Assembly (NCBI RefSeq): GCF_016110345.1
Contig: NZ_AP019011.1
Span: 1,674,001 to 1,738,000 of the forward strand
Direction of reading: 5' to 3'
Length of the DNA stretch: 64,000 nucleotides
Source of the DNA: Fluviibacter phosphoraccumulans
GTDB taxonomy: Bacteria > Pseudomonadota > Gammaproteobacteria > Burkholderiales > Rhodocyclaceae
The stretch's first letter is position 1; each line of letters opens with the position of its first letter. This document shows, one piece after another, positions 50,836 to 59,099 of the stretch. The notes beneath the pieces were generated by a model that was not told where the DNA came from, did not search any database, and was given only the letters and a program-made list of their open reading frames with translations. A program made the translations under genes and the position numbers.

Positions 50836-52303
50836 GTTCGTTCGCTACACGCGACACCACACCCGTCCAATCGCCGCGCTCAGACTGCCGGAACAATCGT
50901 GCCGTCGGATACCAGGGCGAATCTTCTCGCTCCAGCAACCAACGGTAATCCGGGCCGGTCGGCAATAGTATCCAGACGGGTTTAGCCATCGCCCCCGCCA
51001 GGTGGGCCACCGAAGTATCCACCGTAATCACCAGATCCAACTGCGCGATTACCCGGGCGGTTTCTGCAAAATCGGTAAGTGTCGGACGCTCAAGCACCGC
51101 CTGTGGGTTCTGAGCCAACCAGGCTGTATCTGCATCACGCAACTCGGGGTTCAAACACACCCAATCAACCGGCAGCTCAAACAATTGGGCCAGCGTCGCT
51201 AACGACATACTGCGGTTTTTATCGTTCTTGTGGCCGCTACTGCCCGACCACACCAGGCCAACCCGAGGTCGATCGTTCGTCATGGCATGGCCCAACTCAG
51301 GGATACGAATATAAGGCACATCAGCGGTAACCGTTGCCAGCGTTGTGCCCAAGGCCAACGGCAAGCTCATTAGCGGCGTCGCCCAATCAAACTGCGACAC
51401 ATCAGCAAACGACGCTGCTACTGCAACCCCAGGCCATTGGCCCGCTAACAAAGGTACTAAAGGGGCCTGCACTGCTAAAGAAACCTGCGCACCCATGGCC
51501 TGCAACATCGGCACATAACGACAGAACTGTAGCGTATCGCCCAAGCCCTGCTCGGCATACAACAGCAGATGTTTACCAGCAAGCGATGCTTGCCCTAACC
51601 ACTGCGGCAGCTGTGGGTAGCGCCGCTGGTTGCCCAAGGCTGGCACCGTCCAGCGGGACTCGAACAACGGCCAACCCGCTGCAAAATCGCCCAGCACTAA
51701 CTGAACCCATGAAAGATGCCACTTGGCCTCTTCATAGTTGGGATTAATTTTTAAGGCGGCTGTATAAGCTTGCATCGCTTTGGCATAGCGCTCCAGCGCG
51801 CCGAGCGCCTTGCCTTTGTTAAATAACGCTTGTGCAAAGCTCGGCCGAATATTCAAAGCCTTGTCATAAGCCTCAATCGCCTCTGGCTCCCGCGCCAGTT
51901 CAAGCAGTACGTTGCCGTAATTGTTCCAGGCATCGGCATTATGCGGCAACAGTTTTACGGCTTTGGCAAAATCGGCGGCAGCTTCCGCGTAGCGTTGCTG
52001 CGTGGCCAACACGTGCCCACGGCTCATGAGCGCATCGGCATCATTGGGTAATAAGGCAATGGCCTGCCCGTAAGCCTGAATCGCAGAGTCCAACAGACCG
52101 AGCTGTTGCAAAGCAAAGCCGAAGTTGTAGTACACCTCGGGCTGATGCGGATTGTGCGCCAAAGACTGTGCGAGCAAATCGGCACCCGCTTGAAACTGCC
52201 CTTGTTGCAATAACAACAAACCCTGATGATTGAGCCCCTCAACTACGGCTGATCGGTTCGGGCGCTTCTGCACCACATCAAAAGGTGATTTTTTCTTAGC
52301 CAT
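50795..52303 (-). CDS. TPR-repeat glycosyltransferase
   Basis: The 502 residues have about six tetratricopeptide repeats (residues 20-230, such as YYNFGFALQQLGLLDSAIQAY). A C-terminal region resembling family 9/41 glycosyltransferases follows, including DLVITVDTSVAHLAGAM near 425 and the WILLPTGPDYRWLL segment. Similar proteins act in flagellin or pilin glycosylation. It is downstream of, and convergent with, the methyltransferase gene. Catalytic specificity is unknown. Confidence 0.85.
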   Translation of the reverse strand: MAKKKSPFDVVQKRPNRSAVVEGLNHQGLLLLQQGQFQAGADLLAQSLAHNPHQPEVYYNFGFALQQLGLLDSAIQAYGQAIALLPNDADALMSRGHVLATQQRYAEAAADFAKAVKLLPHNADAWNNYGNVLLELAREPEAIEAYDKALNIRPSFAQALFNKGKALGALERYAKAMQAYTAALKINPNYEEAKWHLSWVQLVLGDFAAGWPLFESRWTVPALGNQRRYPQLPQWLGQASLAGKHLLLYAEQGLGDTLQFCRYVPMLQAMGAQVSLAVQAPLVPLLAGQWPGVAVAASFADVSQFDWATPLMSLPLALGTTLATVTADVPYIRIPELGHAMTNDRPRVGLVWSGSSGHKNDKNRSMSLATLAQLFELPVDWVCLNPELRDADTAWLAQNPQAVLERPTLTDFAETARVIAQLDLVITVDTSVAHLAGAMAKPVWILLPTGPDYRWLLEREDSPWYPTARLFRQSERGDWTGVVSRVANELKRFSAPRTDTSI

Positions 52304-52328
52304 GGATACATTTTAAAGCACCCAATGA

Positions 52329-52354
52329 AAACGGGAGCCCGAAGGCTCCCGTTT
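52329..52354 (-). terminator. Terminator of the porin gene
   Basis: Perfect 11-bp stem AAACGGGAGCC (52329-52339) with 52344-52354 and a four-base loop, located 25 bp past the porin stop, reading on the minus strand into GTTTTC. Confidence 0.85.
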
Positions 52355-52379
52355 AACTCTAAATCAGGAAACTAACTGA

Positions 52380-53696
52380 TTAGAAGTTGGTACGCATACC
52401 CATACCGTAGGTCAGGAAGCTTTGACCGCCAGTCGACTGGAGCGAAGTACCGCCCGAAGCCAGGTTGTAAACCGAGTTTGCGTTGTTCTTCAGACCCGAA
52501 ACGATACCGTAAACTTGCGTACGCTTGCTCAGGTAGTAGCCAACGTTAGCCGTCCACTGGTTGGCGCCGTCTTGACCGCCGTAGTTTTCAGAACCCGAAG
52601 TGTTGCTCACGTGCTGATACGACAGACGCGGTTCCCAGTTGCCCCAACGATACGAAGTACCAGCGTAGATGGCGTTGTTCGACAGCTTGCTTGCACCACC
52701 ACCGATCAGCGAGTTAGCGTTTTCGTTGTTTGTACCAACGGTGTTACGGTTATAAACCACAGCAACCTTCAGACCAGGAACGCCAGTGTAGCTTGCACCG
52801 ACCAAGTAGCTGGTCAGAGCTTGAACGTTCATAGTCGATGACGCGCTACCAGCAACGTTTACTTCAACGTTATTAATGTTGGCCACTGGAATCGGGGCAG
52901 TTAAAGTTGCTGAGTTATTAACCTTGGCTTGCTGGAACGCACCCTTGATGCCAAAGCCGTAGCCTTCCCAACCCAGATTCAGCGACAGAGCCGACTGAGG
53001 AGCCAGGTTAGTTTGGCTGGTCATACCACCAGTTGAGTTAACAGTTACAGGACCAACGGTCGTTTGGTTGCTACCACCGTTATTGTTCGAACCCGTGTAA
53101 GCGATCGCACCAGTGAAGCCGTACAGCGTCGGCATTGCATAGGCCAGTGCCGTTGCACGAACCGACGAGTTAGCAGCCAGATAACCAGTGCTGTTGGCCA
53201 GACCAACGGTGGAACCGCTCATACGGAAGCCGCCCAGCAGGTTTTCGATACGACCGTCACCCGTTGCGCCAGGCATGACGTCGAACGAGGTCAGAGCCGA
53301 ACGGAATGGGGTCGACAGGTAGCCGCCCATAACCGTACCGTACTTGCTCGATGCACCCACATACGTATCACGCAGCGAACCGAAGTTGCTGTTTGTGGTG
53401 TTGGCAGCAACGCCTTGACCAGCCGACTGACCCGTCATGTTGACGTTGGTTTCGATTTGGAACAGACCCTTCAGGCCGTTGCCCAGATCTTCCGTACCCT
53501 TGAAGCCGATCAGCGAGCTGTTGTTCTTCAGGTTGAAAGCAGAACCGTCTGCAGGATTCGAACCAGGAGCAACGCTCTTGTTCATCGTAGTGCCTTGAGC
53601 CGAAACGTCAGCAACACCGTAGATGGTAACGTTGGTTTGTGCGAAAGCAGCGGTCGACAGACCAGCAACTGCTAGAGCGATTAGTTTCTTTTGCAT
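52380..53696 (-). CDS. Gram-negative trimeric porin (Porin_4)
   Basis: General outer-membrane porin of 438 residues. The signal peptide is MQKKLIALAVAGLSTAAFAQ and the mature start NVTIYGVADV is typical of betaproteobacterial porins. The PEFxG-like loop and the final GMRTNF are present. The ATG at 53696 has AGGAG seven bases upstream. Upstream sequence (53697-53873) holds a TGTTGCA-ACAA-TGCAACA dyad that may bind a regulator. Expression is likely strong, given the codon-biased sequence. Confidence 0.95.
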   Translation of the reverse strand: MQKKLIALAVAGLSTAAFAQTNVTIYGVADVSAQGTTMNKSVAPGSNPADGSAFNLKNNSSLIGFKGTEDLGNGLKGLFQIETNVNMTGQSAGQGVAANTTNSNFGSLRDTYVGASSKYGTVMGGYLSTPFRSALTSFDVMPGATGDGRIENLLGGFRMSGSTVGLANSTGYLAANSSVRATALAYAMPTLYGFTGAIAYTGSNNNGGSNQTTVGPVTVNSTGGMTSQTNLAPQSALSLNLGWEGYGFGIKGAFQQAKVNNSATLTAPIPVANINNVEVNVAGSASSTMNVQALTSYLVGASYTGVPGLKVAVVYNRNTVGTNNENANSLIGGGASKLSNNAIYAGTSYRWGNWEPRLSYQHVSNTSGSENYGGQDGANQWTANVGYYLSKRTQVYGIVSGLKNNANSVYNLASGGTSLQSTGGQSFLTYGMGMRTNF

Positions 53697-53843
53697 TAGA
53701 TAACTCCTCTTAAGATTGATGGCTGCATCGCTTGCGCTTTGGAGCCAGGAACCTCTCATCGGATGAGTGGTTGAGTGGATTGTGGTACACCCCGGAGGGC
53801 AAAGCAACTTAAATACAACAGATTTGGCACGGGGGTGTTGTTT

Positions 53844-53861
53844 TGTTGCAACAATGCAACA
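53844..53861. promoter_or_regulatory. Dyad in the porin upstream region
   Basis: TGTTGCA-ACAA-TGCAACA is a perfect 7-bp inverted repeat about 150 bp before the porin start codon and just past the AbiEi-like gene end. It resembles other TTGC-GCA sites in the window, though with a different spacer. A weak TTGCTT/CACAAT promoter pair lies closer to the porin. Confidence 0.4.
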
Positions 53862-53873
53862 CTCTGACGCACT

Positions 53874-54602
53874 CTAGGCACCTGGCGCATTCCGCCGCGT
53901 GCCCGGCGCACGATCGAATGCTGTTTTGCCTGCTATCCATTGCTCGAGGGGCTTTGAGAGCCCCATACCCGAGGCCAGATCTTGCAGCCGTGGTCGATTT
54001 AACGGCTTGAGATCGATGTCATAGGGCGGCAGCGTCATGTGGCTGCGTGGGGTTGTGCCTAGATACAACCAATCGAGAAATGCTTTTTCGGGTGTTGCAC
54101 GCTGGTAGGACAGCGGCTCCAGACAATCATCTAGCGACCCGGCCCGATGTATCAGATCAAAAGGCAGGGCTTGAAAGGTGAAAACCCCAGCCTGAGTTTC
54201 TACCTTTCCCGTACTTGCCCTTGCAAACCCATAGGTGGGTTGTGCGCCTTGGTGTTTTTCCGGCGGCAAAGCGACGACGCAGGTCACCCAGGATGTAAAG
54301 TTGTTAAGCGCACCGATATCACCCAGTACTTTTTGCAGGCTGACGATGGCACCACGGCAGATATGGCTGGCGGCTTCATCGGGCTGTACTGGCGGTTGTG
54401 CCAGTGCGTTGAGATACAGCCCGCGACGCACAGGCTTAATCAGTCCGGCACTGCGCATTCGGGCAAGCCAACGTTTGAAGGTCGCTTCTGACAATACGAT
54501 GTTTGCCATGGCAAACCACTGCCCGAGTTCGCCCGTGGTCAGCACACGAGGACAATCGGGATCGCGCAGAATCTTCAGCACTCGATCAACTTGAAGCGTC
54601 AT
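53874..54602 (-). CDS. AbiEi-like antitoxin/regulator
   Basis: The 242 residues have an N-terminal winged helix-turn-helix (about 15-60, GELGQWFAMANIVLSEATFKRWLARMR). The C-terminal AbiEi-type region has the hallmark RATPEKAFLDWLYL. In the type IV AbiE system this protein neutralises the nucleotidyltransferase toxin and represses the promoter. Here it lies downstream of, and overlaps by 17 bp, the toxin gene, the reverse of the usual AbiEi-AbiEii order. Confidence 0.8.
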   Translation of the reverse strand: MTLQVDRVLKILRDPDCPRVLTTGELGQWFAMANIVLSEATFKRWLARMRSAGLIKPVRRGLYLNALAQPPVQPDEAASHICRGAIVSLQKVLGDIGALNNFTSWVTCVVALPPEKHQGAQPTYGFARASTGKVETQAGVFTFQALPFDLIHRAGSLDDCLEPLSYQRATPEKAFLDWLYLGTTPRSHMTLPPYDIDLKPLNRPRLQDLASGMGLSKPLEQWIAGKTAFDRAPGTRRNAPGA

Positions 54603-55383
54603 GGCAGATTTCTTCTATGGCAGCGGCGACATCGGTGCACCAGGATGCCCAGACGTCATTCGTGATGCTGACTGTATCGGCTTGACCGATAAATGGCAGC
54701 AACTCTGTTCTGAAGGCGTTGTATTCGATACCGTCGACTTTGGCCCAGACTTCGCCTGCAAACAGCGCCAACGCTTCTTTGCTGACGAGGTCGTTGAGCC
54801 CTTCCGGCGTTGCGCCAACATCCAACATTCGCTTGATGTCGTAAACATCACGCGGCACATTGCGTTCAGGACTCATCAGGGCTGCAATCTTGGTCGCCAG
54901 CAGCACCTTGATTGGATATACATCCAGAGCAATGGGTGGGAGGCGATAAGCCGGCGGTGATTTAATTGGCACGACCGTTTTGTAGCGATCCGCAAATGCG
55001 GGCTGCCGACCCGAGGCTTCTGCTTTGAAACTGATGACACCGCCTTCGGGCAGCGTGCCGTGCAATTTAATGCGCAAGGTTGCCGTCGTTTTTTTACTTT
55101 CCGCGATCTGGGCATCGTGAACGCCACAGACAATACAGGCCTGCTTGAGCCCCTGCCGGATCGCATTAGCCGTCGCTTCCAGCGATATGCCGGCCGCACG
55201 ATCAAAATCAACGTCTTCTGTCATACGGACGCCGTCAAGCTCCGCACGAATGGCCATACCACCTTTGACAACAAGACGGCCCGGTGCTGCCAGCATGACG
55301 GCGCGCACGAACGCTAACTGGAATCGATCTCGAGCGATCGCCAGCGGTTGAAATCCAAGTAATGTGGGGTCAACGAGTTGCAC
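54586..55383 (-). CDS. AbiEii-type nucleotidyltransferase toxin
   Basis: The 265 residues carry the nucleotidyltransferase motif: K40-GG in VVKGGMAIRAEL, and TEDVDF (55-60) with the Asp-x-Asp metal ligands D57 and D59. The third motif, with K in VLLATKIAALMS, follows near residue 166. AbiEii proteins act as bacteriostatic toxins in phage abortive infection. The start is GTG at 55383 with only a weak GGA upstream. A large dyad (55388-55426) lies directly before it. The partner AbiEi-like gene follows. Confidence 0.82.
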   Translation of the reverse strand: MQLVDPTLLGFQPLAIARDRFQLAFVRAVMLAAPGRLVVKGGMAIRAELDGVRMTEDVDFDRAAGISLEATANAIRQGLKQACIVCGVHDAQIAESKKTTATLRIKLHGTLPEGGVISFKAEASGRQPAFADRYKTVVPIKSPPAYRLPPIALDVYPIKVLLATKIAALMSPERNVPRDVYDIKRMLDVGATPEGLNDLVSKEALALFAGEVWAKVDGIEYNAFRTELLPFIGQADTVSITNDVWASWCTDVAAAIEEICHDASS

Positions 55384-55387
55384 AGAT

Positions 55388-55440
55388 GTAGTCCGTTAGG
55401 ATCGTTTTTTGATCTTAATGGACTACGCCCAATGGATCAA
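55388..55440 (-). promoter_or_regulatory. AbiE promoter with 16-bp-arm operator
   Basis: Inverted repeat with 16-bp arms (55388-55403 and 55411-55426; 14 of 16 positions match) around a 7-bp spacer. On the minus strand TTGATC (55435-55440) and TAAGAT (55412-55417) are 17 bp apart, so the -10 lies inside one arm. This is a natural site for AbiEi autorepression. The dyad could also serve as the end of the trp transcript, though no T-run follows. Confidence 0.65.
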
Positions 55441-55449
55441 CCCTCTGAT

Positions 55450-56268
55450 TTAAATCAAATGCCAGGCAAACAACCTTGCCAGCTCGACACCCGGCTCGGC
55501 CGCCCGCATGAAAGCCTCGCCGACCAGAAAGGTATTCACGTTGGCATCGCGCAGGGTTTTGACATCGTCCGGGGTGATGATGCCGCTCTCGGCCACCGCA
55601 ATACGGTCTTTGCCTATACGATCTTTCAGATTCAGCGTGGTGTTGAGCGAGACTTCAAAGGTGCGCAGATTACGGTTGTTTATGCCGATAAGCGGGGTTT
55701 TAAGGTTGAGCGCACGGGTCAGTTCTTCCCCATCATGCACTTCAACCAGAACGGCCAACCCCAGACTTAATGCGTAGCTTTCCAGATCATGTAGCTGCTC
55801 GTCGGTGAGCGCCGCCACGATGAGCAGAATAGCGTCGGCGCCGATGGCGCGGGCTTCAGCAATCTGCCAGCGGTCGATGATGAAGTCTTTGCGGATGACC
55901 GGCAGATCACAGGCGGCACGCGCTGCTTGCAGGTAGGCATTAGCCCCCTGGAAGTAATCAACATCAGTCAGCACAGACAGGCAGGCGGCACCATACTCGG
56001 CATAAGACTTGGCAATGGCGGCGGGGTCAAAGTCGGCGCGGATCACGCCCTTGGACGGGCTGGCCTTTTTGACTTCGGCGATGACCGCTGACTGATTGGC
56101 TGCCAGCTTAGCCCGAATGGCCCCGACAAAATCTCGGGCCGGGGCTTGTTGGCGCGCGCGTTCCTCCATGTCCGCCAGGGTGCATTGTGCATAACCCGCT
56201 TTGACTTCGGCGTGTTTGGTGGCGATGATTTTGGCGAGGATGTCGCTTTGAGCGGTTGGCTGGGTCAT
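55450..56268 (-). CDS. trpC: Indole-3-glycerol phosphate synthase
   Basis: Tryptophan pathway enzyme, TIM barrel of 272 residues. The signature IAEVKKASPSKGVI is near 60, and VIRKDFIIDRWQIAEARAIGAD near 125 carries the catalytic Lys. The INNRNLRTFEV segment and ESGI phosphate site follow. It is the last gene of the trpGDC segment; the trpD stop is 22 bp upstream. Confidence 0.97.
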   Translation of the reverse strand: MTQPTAQSDILAKIIATKHAEVKAGYAQCTLADMEERARQQAPARDFVGAIRAKLAANQSAVIAEVKKASPSKGVIRADFDPAAIAKSYAEYGAACLSVLTDVDYFQGANAYLQAARAACDLPVIRKDFIIDRWQIAEARAIGADAILLIVAALTDEQLHDLESYALSLGLAVLVEVHDGEELTRALNLKTPLIGINNRNLRTFEVSLNTTLNLKDRIGKDRIAVAESGIITPDDVKTLRDANVNTFLVGEAFMRAAEPGVELARLFAWHLI

Positions 56269-56290
56269 ATTCTTTTAGTGCTTATGGTTC

Positions 56291-57328
56291 TTATAGTGCT
56301 TGTGTGCAAGCGACGAATTCATTGAGTTTATTGCGTGCCGCACCGGAGGCAATGGCCTGGCGCGCCTGGTCGATACCGAGCGCAATGCTGGCGACATGGC
56401 CCGCCGCGTAGAGTGCAGCGCCAGCGTTGAGCAAGACGATGTCTTGCGACGGGCCGGGCTCATTAGCCAGCACGGCTTTCATACGGGCGATAGATTCGGC
56501 CGGGTCCGCTACTTGCAGGGCACTAATCGGCGCGGGGGTGATGCCAAAGTCTTCGGGCTTGATCTGGTATTCGTGGATCTCACCGTCTTTAAGCTCGCCT
56601 ACTAGGGTTGGGCCAGATAACGATACTTCGTCGAGGCCATCAACACCATGTACCACCAGCGCCCGGCGGCTGCCCAGGCGTTGCAGCACACGCACCAGAA
56701 TGCCGACCAGATCCGGATGAAAGACGCCCAGCAACTGCGTGCCAGCCCCCGCCGGGTTGGTGAGCGGGCCGAGAATATTAAAGAGTGTGCGCACGCCCAG
56801 CTCTTTACGCACGGGGGCGGCATGCTTCATGGCGCTATGGTGACTCGGCGCAAACATGAAGCCGATGCCGGTTTGGTCGATACATTGCACGACCTGTGCG
56901 GGTGACAAATCCAGTTTGGCGCCCAGCGCCTCCAGGGCATCGGCACTGCCAGACTGACTGGAGACCGAGCGGCCCCCATGCTTGGCTACCCTGGCGCCGG
57001 CTGCGGCCGCCACAAACATGACGGTGGTAGAGATATTAAAAGTATGGGCACCATCGCCCCCCGTGCCGACAATGTCGAGCAGATTCTGGGCATCATGCAC
57101 AGGCACCGGCGTGGCGAACTCGCGCATGACGGCAGCTGCGGCGGCGATCTCTTCAATGCTTTCTTTCTTGACGCGCAAGCCAATAAGAATACCGGCGATC
57201 ATCACGGGCGAGACTTCCCCTGACATGATCTGACGCATGAGCGAGGTCATTTCTTCATGAAAAATCTCGCGGTGTTCGATCAAACGCTGCAGCGCCTCTT
57301 TGGGCGTAAACACGGTGTCGATGCTCAT
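56291..57328 (-). CDS. trpD: Anthranilate phosphoribosyltransferase
   Basis: Transfers phosphoribose to anthranilate; 345 residues. The DIVGTGGDGAHTFNIST motif near residue 85 and the KHGGRSVSSQSGSAD segment are diagnostic. The ATG overlaps the trpG stop by 4 bp, so the two are coupled. TrpG and TrpD are separate proteins here, unlike the enterobacterial fusion. Confidence 0.97.
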   Translation of the reverse strand: MSIDTVFTPKEALQRLIEHREIFHEEMTSLMRQIMSGEVSPVMIAGILIGLRVKKESIEEIAAAAAVMREFATPVPVHDAQNLLDIVGTGGDGAHTFNISTTVMFVAAAAGARVAKHGGRSVSSQSGSADALEALGAKLDLSPAQVVQCIDQTGIGFMFAPSHHSAMKHAAPVRKELGVRTLFNILGPLTNPAGAGTQLLGVFHPDLVGILVRVLQRLGSRRALVVHGVDGLDEVSLSGPTLVGELKDGEIHEYQIKPEDFGITPAPISALQVADPAESIARMKAVLANEPGPSQDIVLLNAGAALYAAGHVASIALGIDQARQAIASGAARNKLNEFVACTQAL

Positions 57329-57897
57329 GCCTTGAATTCTTTGAGGAAGTTATCGAGCATCTGATGCCCCTGTTCGGTCAGAATCGATTCGGGGTGAAAC
57401 TGCACGCCCTCGACCGGCAAGGTCTTATGGCGCACGCCCATGATTTCTCCGTCTTCGGTTTCAGCGGTGATTTCCAAACAATCAGGCAGGGTTTCTCGTT
57501 CAATGGCCAGCGAGTGGTAACGCGTGCAGATAATGGGGTTGGGCAAGCCGCGGAAGACGCCGACATCTTTATGAAAAACCGGCGATGTTTTGCCATGCAT
57601 CAGTTGCTTGGCATGGATGATCTTGCCGCCGAAGGCTTCGCCAATCGCCTGATGCCCCAGGCAAACACCGAGCAACGGGATCTTGCCCGCGCATTCTTTA
57701 ATGGCCGCCAGTGACACACCGGCTTGCGCGGGCGCACAGGGCCCGGGCGAAATGACCAGGTATTCGGGCTTCAGACGACCGATCTCTTCGACGGTAATGG
57801 CGTCGTTACGAACGACTGTGACCTCTTGCCCCAATTCGCCAAAGTACTGAACCAGGTTGTAGGTAAAACTGTCGTAGTTATCAATCATTAACAGCAT
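57325..57897 (-). CDS. trpG: Anthranilate synthase glutamine amidotransferase
   Basis: Type I amidotransferase subunit of 190 residues supplying ammonia to TrpE. The catalytic Cys is in LLGVCLGHQAIGEAFGG (near 80), and the His-Glu pair in VQFHPESI (near 170). PGPCAPAQAG forms the oxyanion region. The partner gene trpE lies 1.2 kb upstream, across the phasin and glycine-zipper genes. In many bacteria this subunit also serves folate synthesis. Confidence 0.96.
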   Translation of the reverse strand: MLLMIDNYDSFTYNLVQYFGELGQEVTVVRNDAITVEEIGRLKPEYLVISPGPCAPAQAGVSLAAIKECAGKIPLLGVCLGHQAIGEAFGGKIIHAKQLMHGKTSPVFHKDVGVFRGLPNPIICTRYHSLAIERETLPDCLEITAETEDGEIMGVRHKTLPVEGVQFHPESILTEQGHQMLDNFLKEFKA

Positions 57898-57988
57898 TGC
57901 GGCAATCCTTGCACCCGTGGTTTACGAGTTAATGCAATAAAAGCAACATTCTCGCCCAGAACGCGTCTCATAAAAAGCAAAAGCTTTC

Positions 57989-58034
57989 TTGACTTCGGAC
58001 TTTTAGCCCCTATACTATGAATTGTTGCGGTGCA
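57989..58034 (+). promoter_or_regulatory. Promoter and candidate PhaR operator of phasin gene 2
   Basis: TTGACT (57989-57994) and TATACT (58011-58016) are separated by 16 bp. Nine bases past the -10 lies TTGC-GGT-GCAC (core TGC-N3-GCA at 58026-58034). Spacing and position match the phasin 1 promoter exactly. Regulation by PhaR is inferred. Confidence 0.7.
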
Positions 58035-58105
58035 CAAAACGTGATTTTGGCCTGCACCGCCCGCTTTACCCTTTAAAAAAATATTTATCGACCAAGGAGC
58101 TTTAC

Positions 58106-58651
58106 ATGAACACGAAACTGAACCTGGACCAAGTTTTTGCCTCGAACAAAGCCAATATCGACCTGTTGCTGTCGGTTGCTCAAACAGCACTGTCAACGGC
58201 TGAAAGCCTGGCGGCACTGAACCTGCACACAGCGCGCGAAGTGTTTGCTGACAACGCCAAGACCGTTAAGACCCTGCTCGGCGCCAAGACCCCGCAAGAA
58301 GCTGCCGCTCTGCAAGCCCAACTGGCCCAACCGGCTGTTGAAAAGGCTGTGTCGTACTCGCGTAGCGTTTACGAAATCTCGACTGGTGCGGCTGAAGAAA
58401 TGAACAAACTGTTTCAAGGCAAGTTCGGCGAGCTGAACAAAGCTGCTCAAGATCTGGCTCACAAGACAGCGTCGTCGGCCCCGTTTGGCTCTGATGTTGC
58501 ATTGGCTGCTGTGAAGCAAGCCGTTGATGCCGCTAACTCGGCTTTCGACAACCTGAACAAGATGGCTAAGCAAGCAACGGACATGACCGAAGCGGGCGTT
58601 AACACCGTGACCAACGCGGCCGTTAAGGCTGCCAGCAAGGCGCGCAAGTAA
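58106..58651 (+). CDS. phaP: Phasin (PhaP family), copy 2
   Basis: Granule-coating protein of 181 residues, clearly paralogous to the 17676-18224 product. LLSVAQTALSTAESLAALNL, AVSYSRSVYEISTGAAEE and the PFGSDVALAAVKQAV segment are nearly the same in both. AAGGAG precedes the ATG at 58106. It is transcribed against the surrounding trp genes, from its own promoter to its own terminator, so it seems an insertion into the trp cluster. Confidence 0.93.
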   Translation: MNTKLNLDQVFASNKANIDLLLSVAQTALSTAESLAALNLHTAREVFADNAKTVKTLLGAKTPQEAAALQAQLAQPAVEKAVSYSRSVYEISTGAAEEMNKLFQGKFGELNKAAQDLAHKTASSAPFGSDVALAAVKQAVDAANSAFDNLNKMAKQATDMTEAGVNTVTNAAVKAASKARK

Positions 58652-58672
58652 TTAGCGTCTGCTGCAGTAGAT

Positions 58673-58706
58673 AGGCCCGCGAGGATTTAAAACTCGCGGG
58701 CCTGTT
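58673..58706 (+). terminator. Terminator after phasin gene 2
   Basis: Perfect 11-bp stem AGGCCCGCGAG (58673-58683) with 58693-58703, nine-base loop, followed by GTTTG. It may also act on the minus strand after the glycine-zipper gene. Confidence 0.8.
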
Positions 58707-58724
58707 TGCGTTTGGAATAACAGG

Positions 58725-59081
58725 TTACTTAGTAAGTTGCCGACCTACGGCTGCGCCGGTACCACCACCAACGCCTGCGCCGACGACTGAACCTGTGGTG
58801 CCGCCCATGCTGTTGCCTACCGCTGCGCCAGCGCCGCCACCGACAGCACCACCCACGACGGCACCCGTTTTACCCTTACCCTTGGTGGTAACGGCTGCGC
58901 CCGTGGCACCACCCACCGCACCGCCAACGACGGCGCCGGTACTACCACCAATGGCGTTGCCCAAAGCTGCGCCACCCGCACCACCGAGCGCGCCGCCCAA
59001 ACCGCTCTTGAGATTACTATCGGCCATCGCCACCGATGAAACCAGTGCCGTGATAGCGATAGATGTGATGAATTTTTTCAT
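58725..59081 (-). CDS. Secreted glycine-zipper protein
   Basis: The 118 residues consist of a signal peptide (first 20) and a mature region made of glycine-zipper repeats. The unit TGAVVGGAVGG-xTGAAV recurs about three times, with GxxxG spacing suited to helix packing in membranes. A short KGKGK spacer lies in the middle. Its function is unknown. It is co-oriented with trpE and begins 18 bp after the trpE stop codon, so it may be on the same transcript. Confidence 0.75.
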   Translation of the reverse strand: MKKFITSIAITALVSSVAMADSNLKSGLGGALGGAGGAALGNAIGGSTGAVVGGAVGGATGAAVTTKGKGKTGAVVGGAVGGGAGAAVGNSMGGTTGSVVGAGVGGGTGAAVGRQLTK

Positions 59082-59099
59082 ATCAACTCCCTCAACGAA

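Noticed and set aside
53064..53675. Open frame of 203 codons antisense to the porin
   Set aside because: The composition is an echo of the porin codons (runs of Thr, Arg, Val), without motif or start signal.
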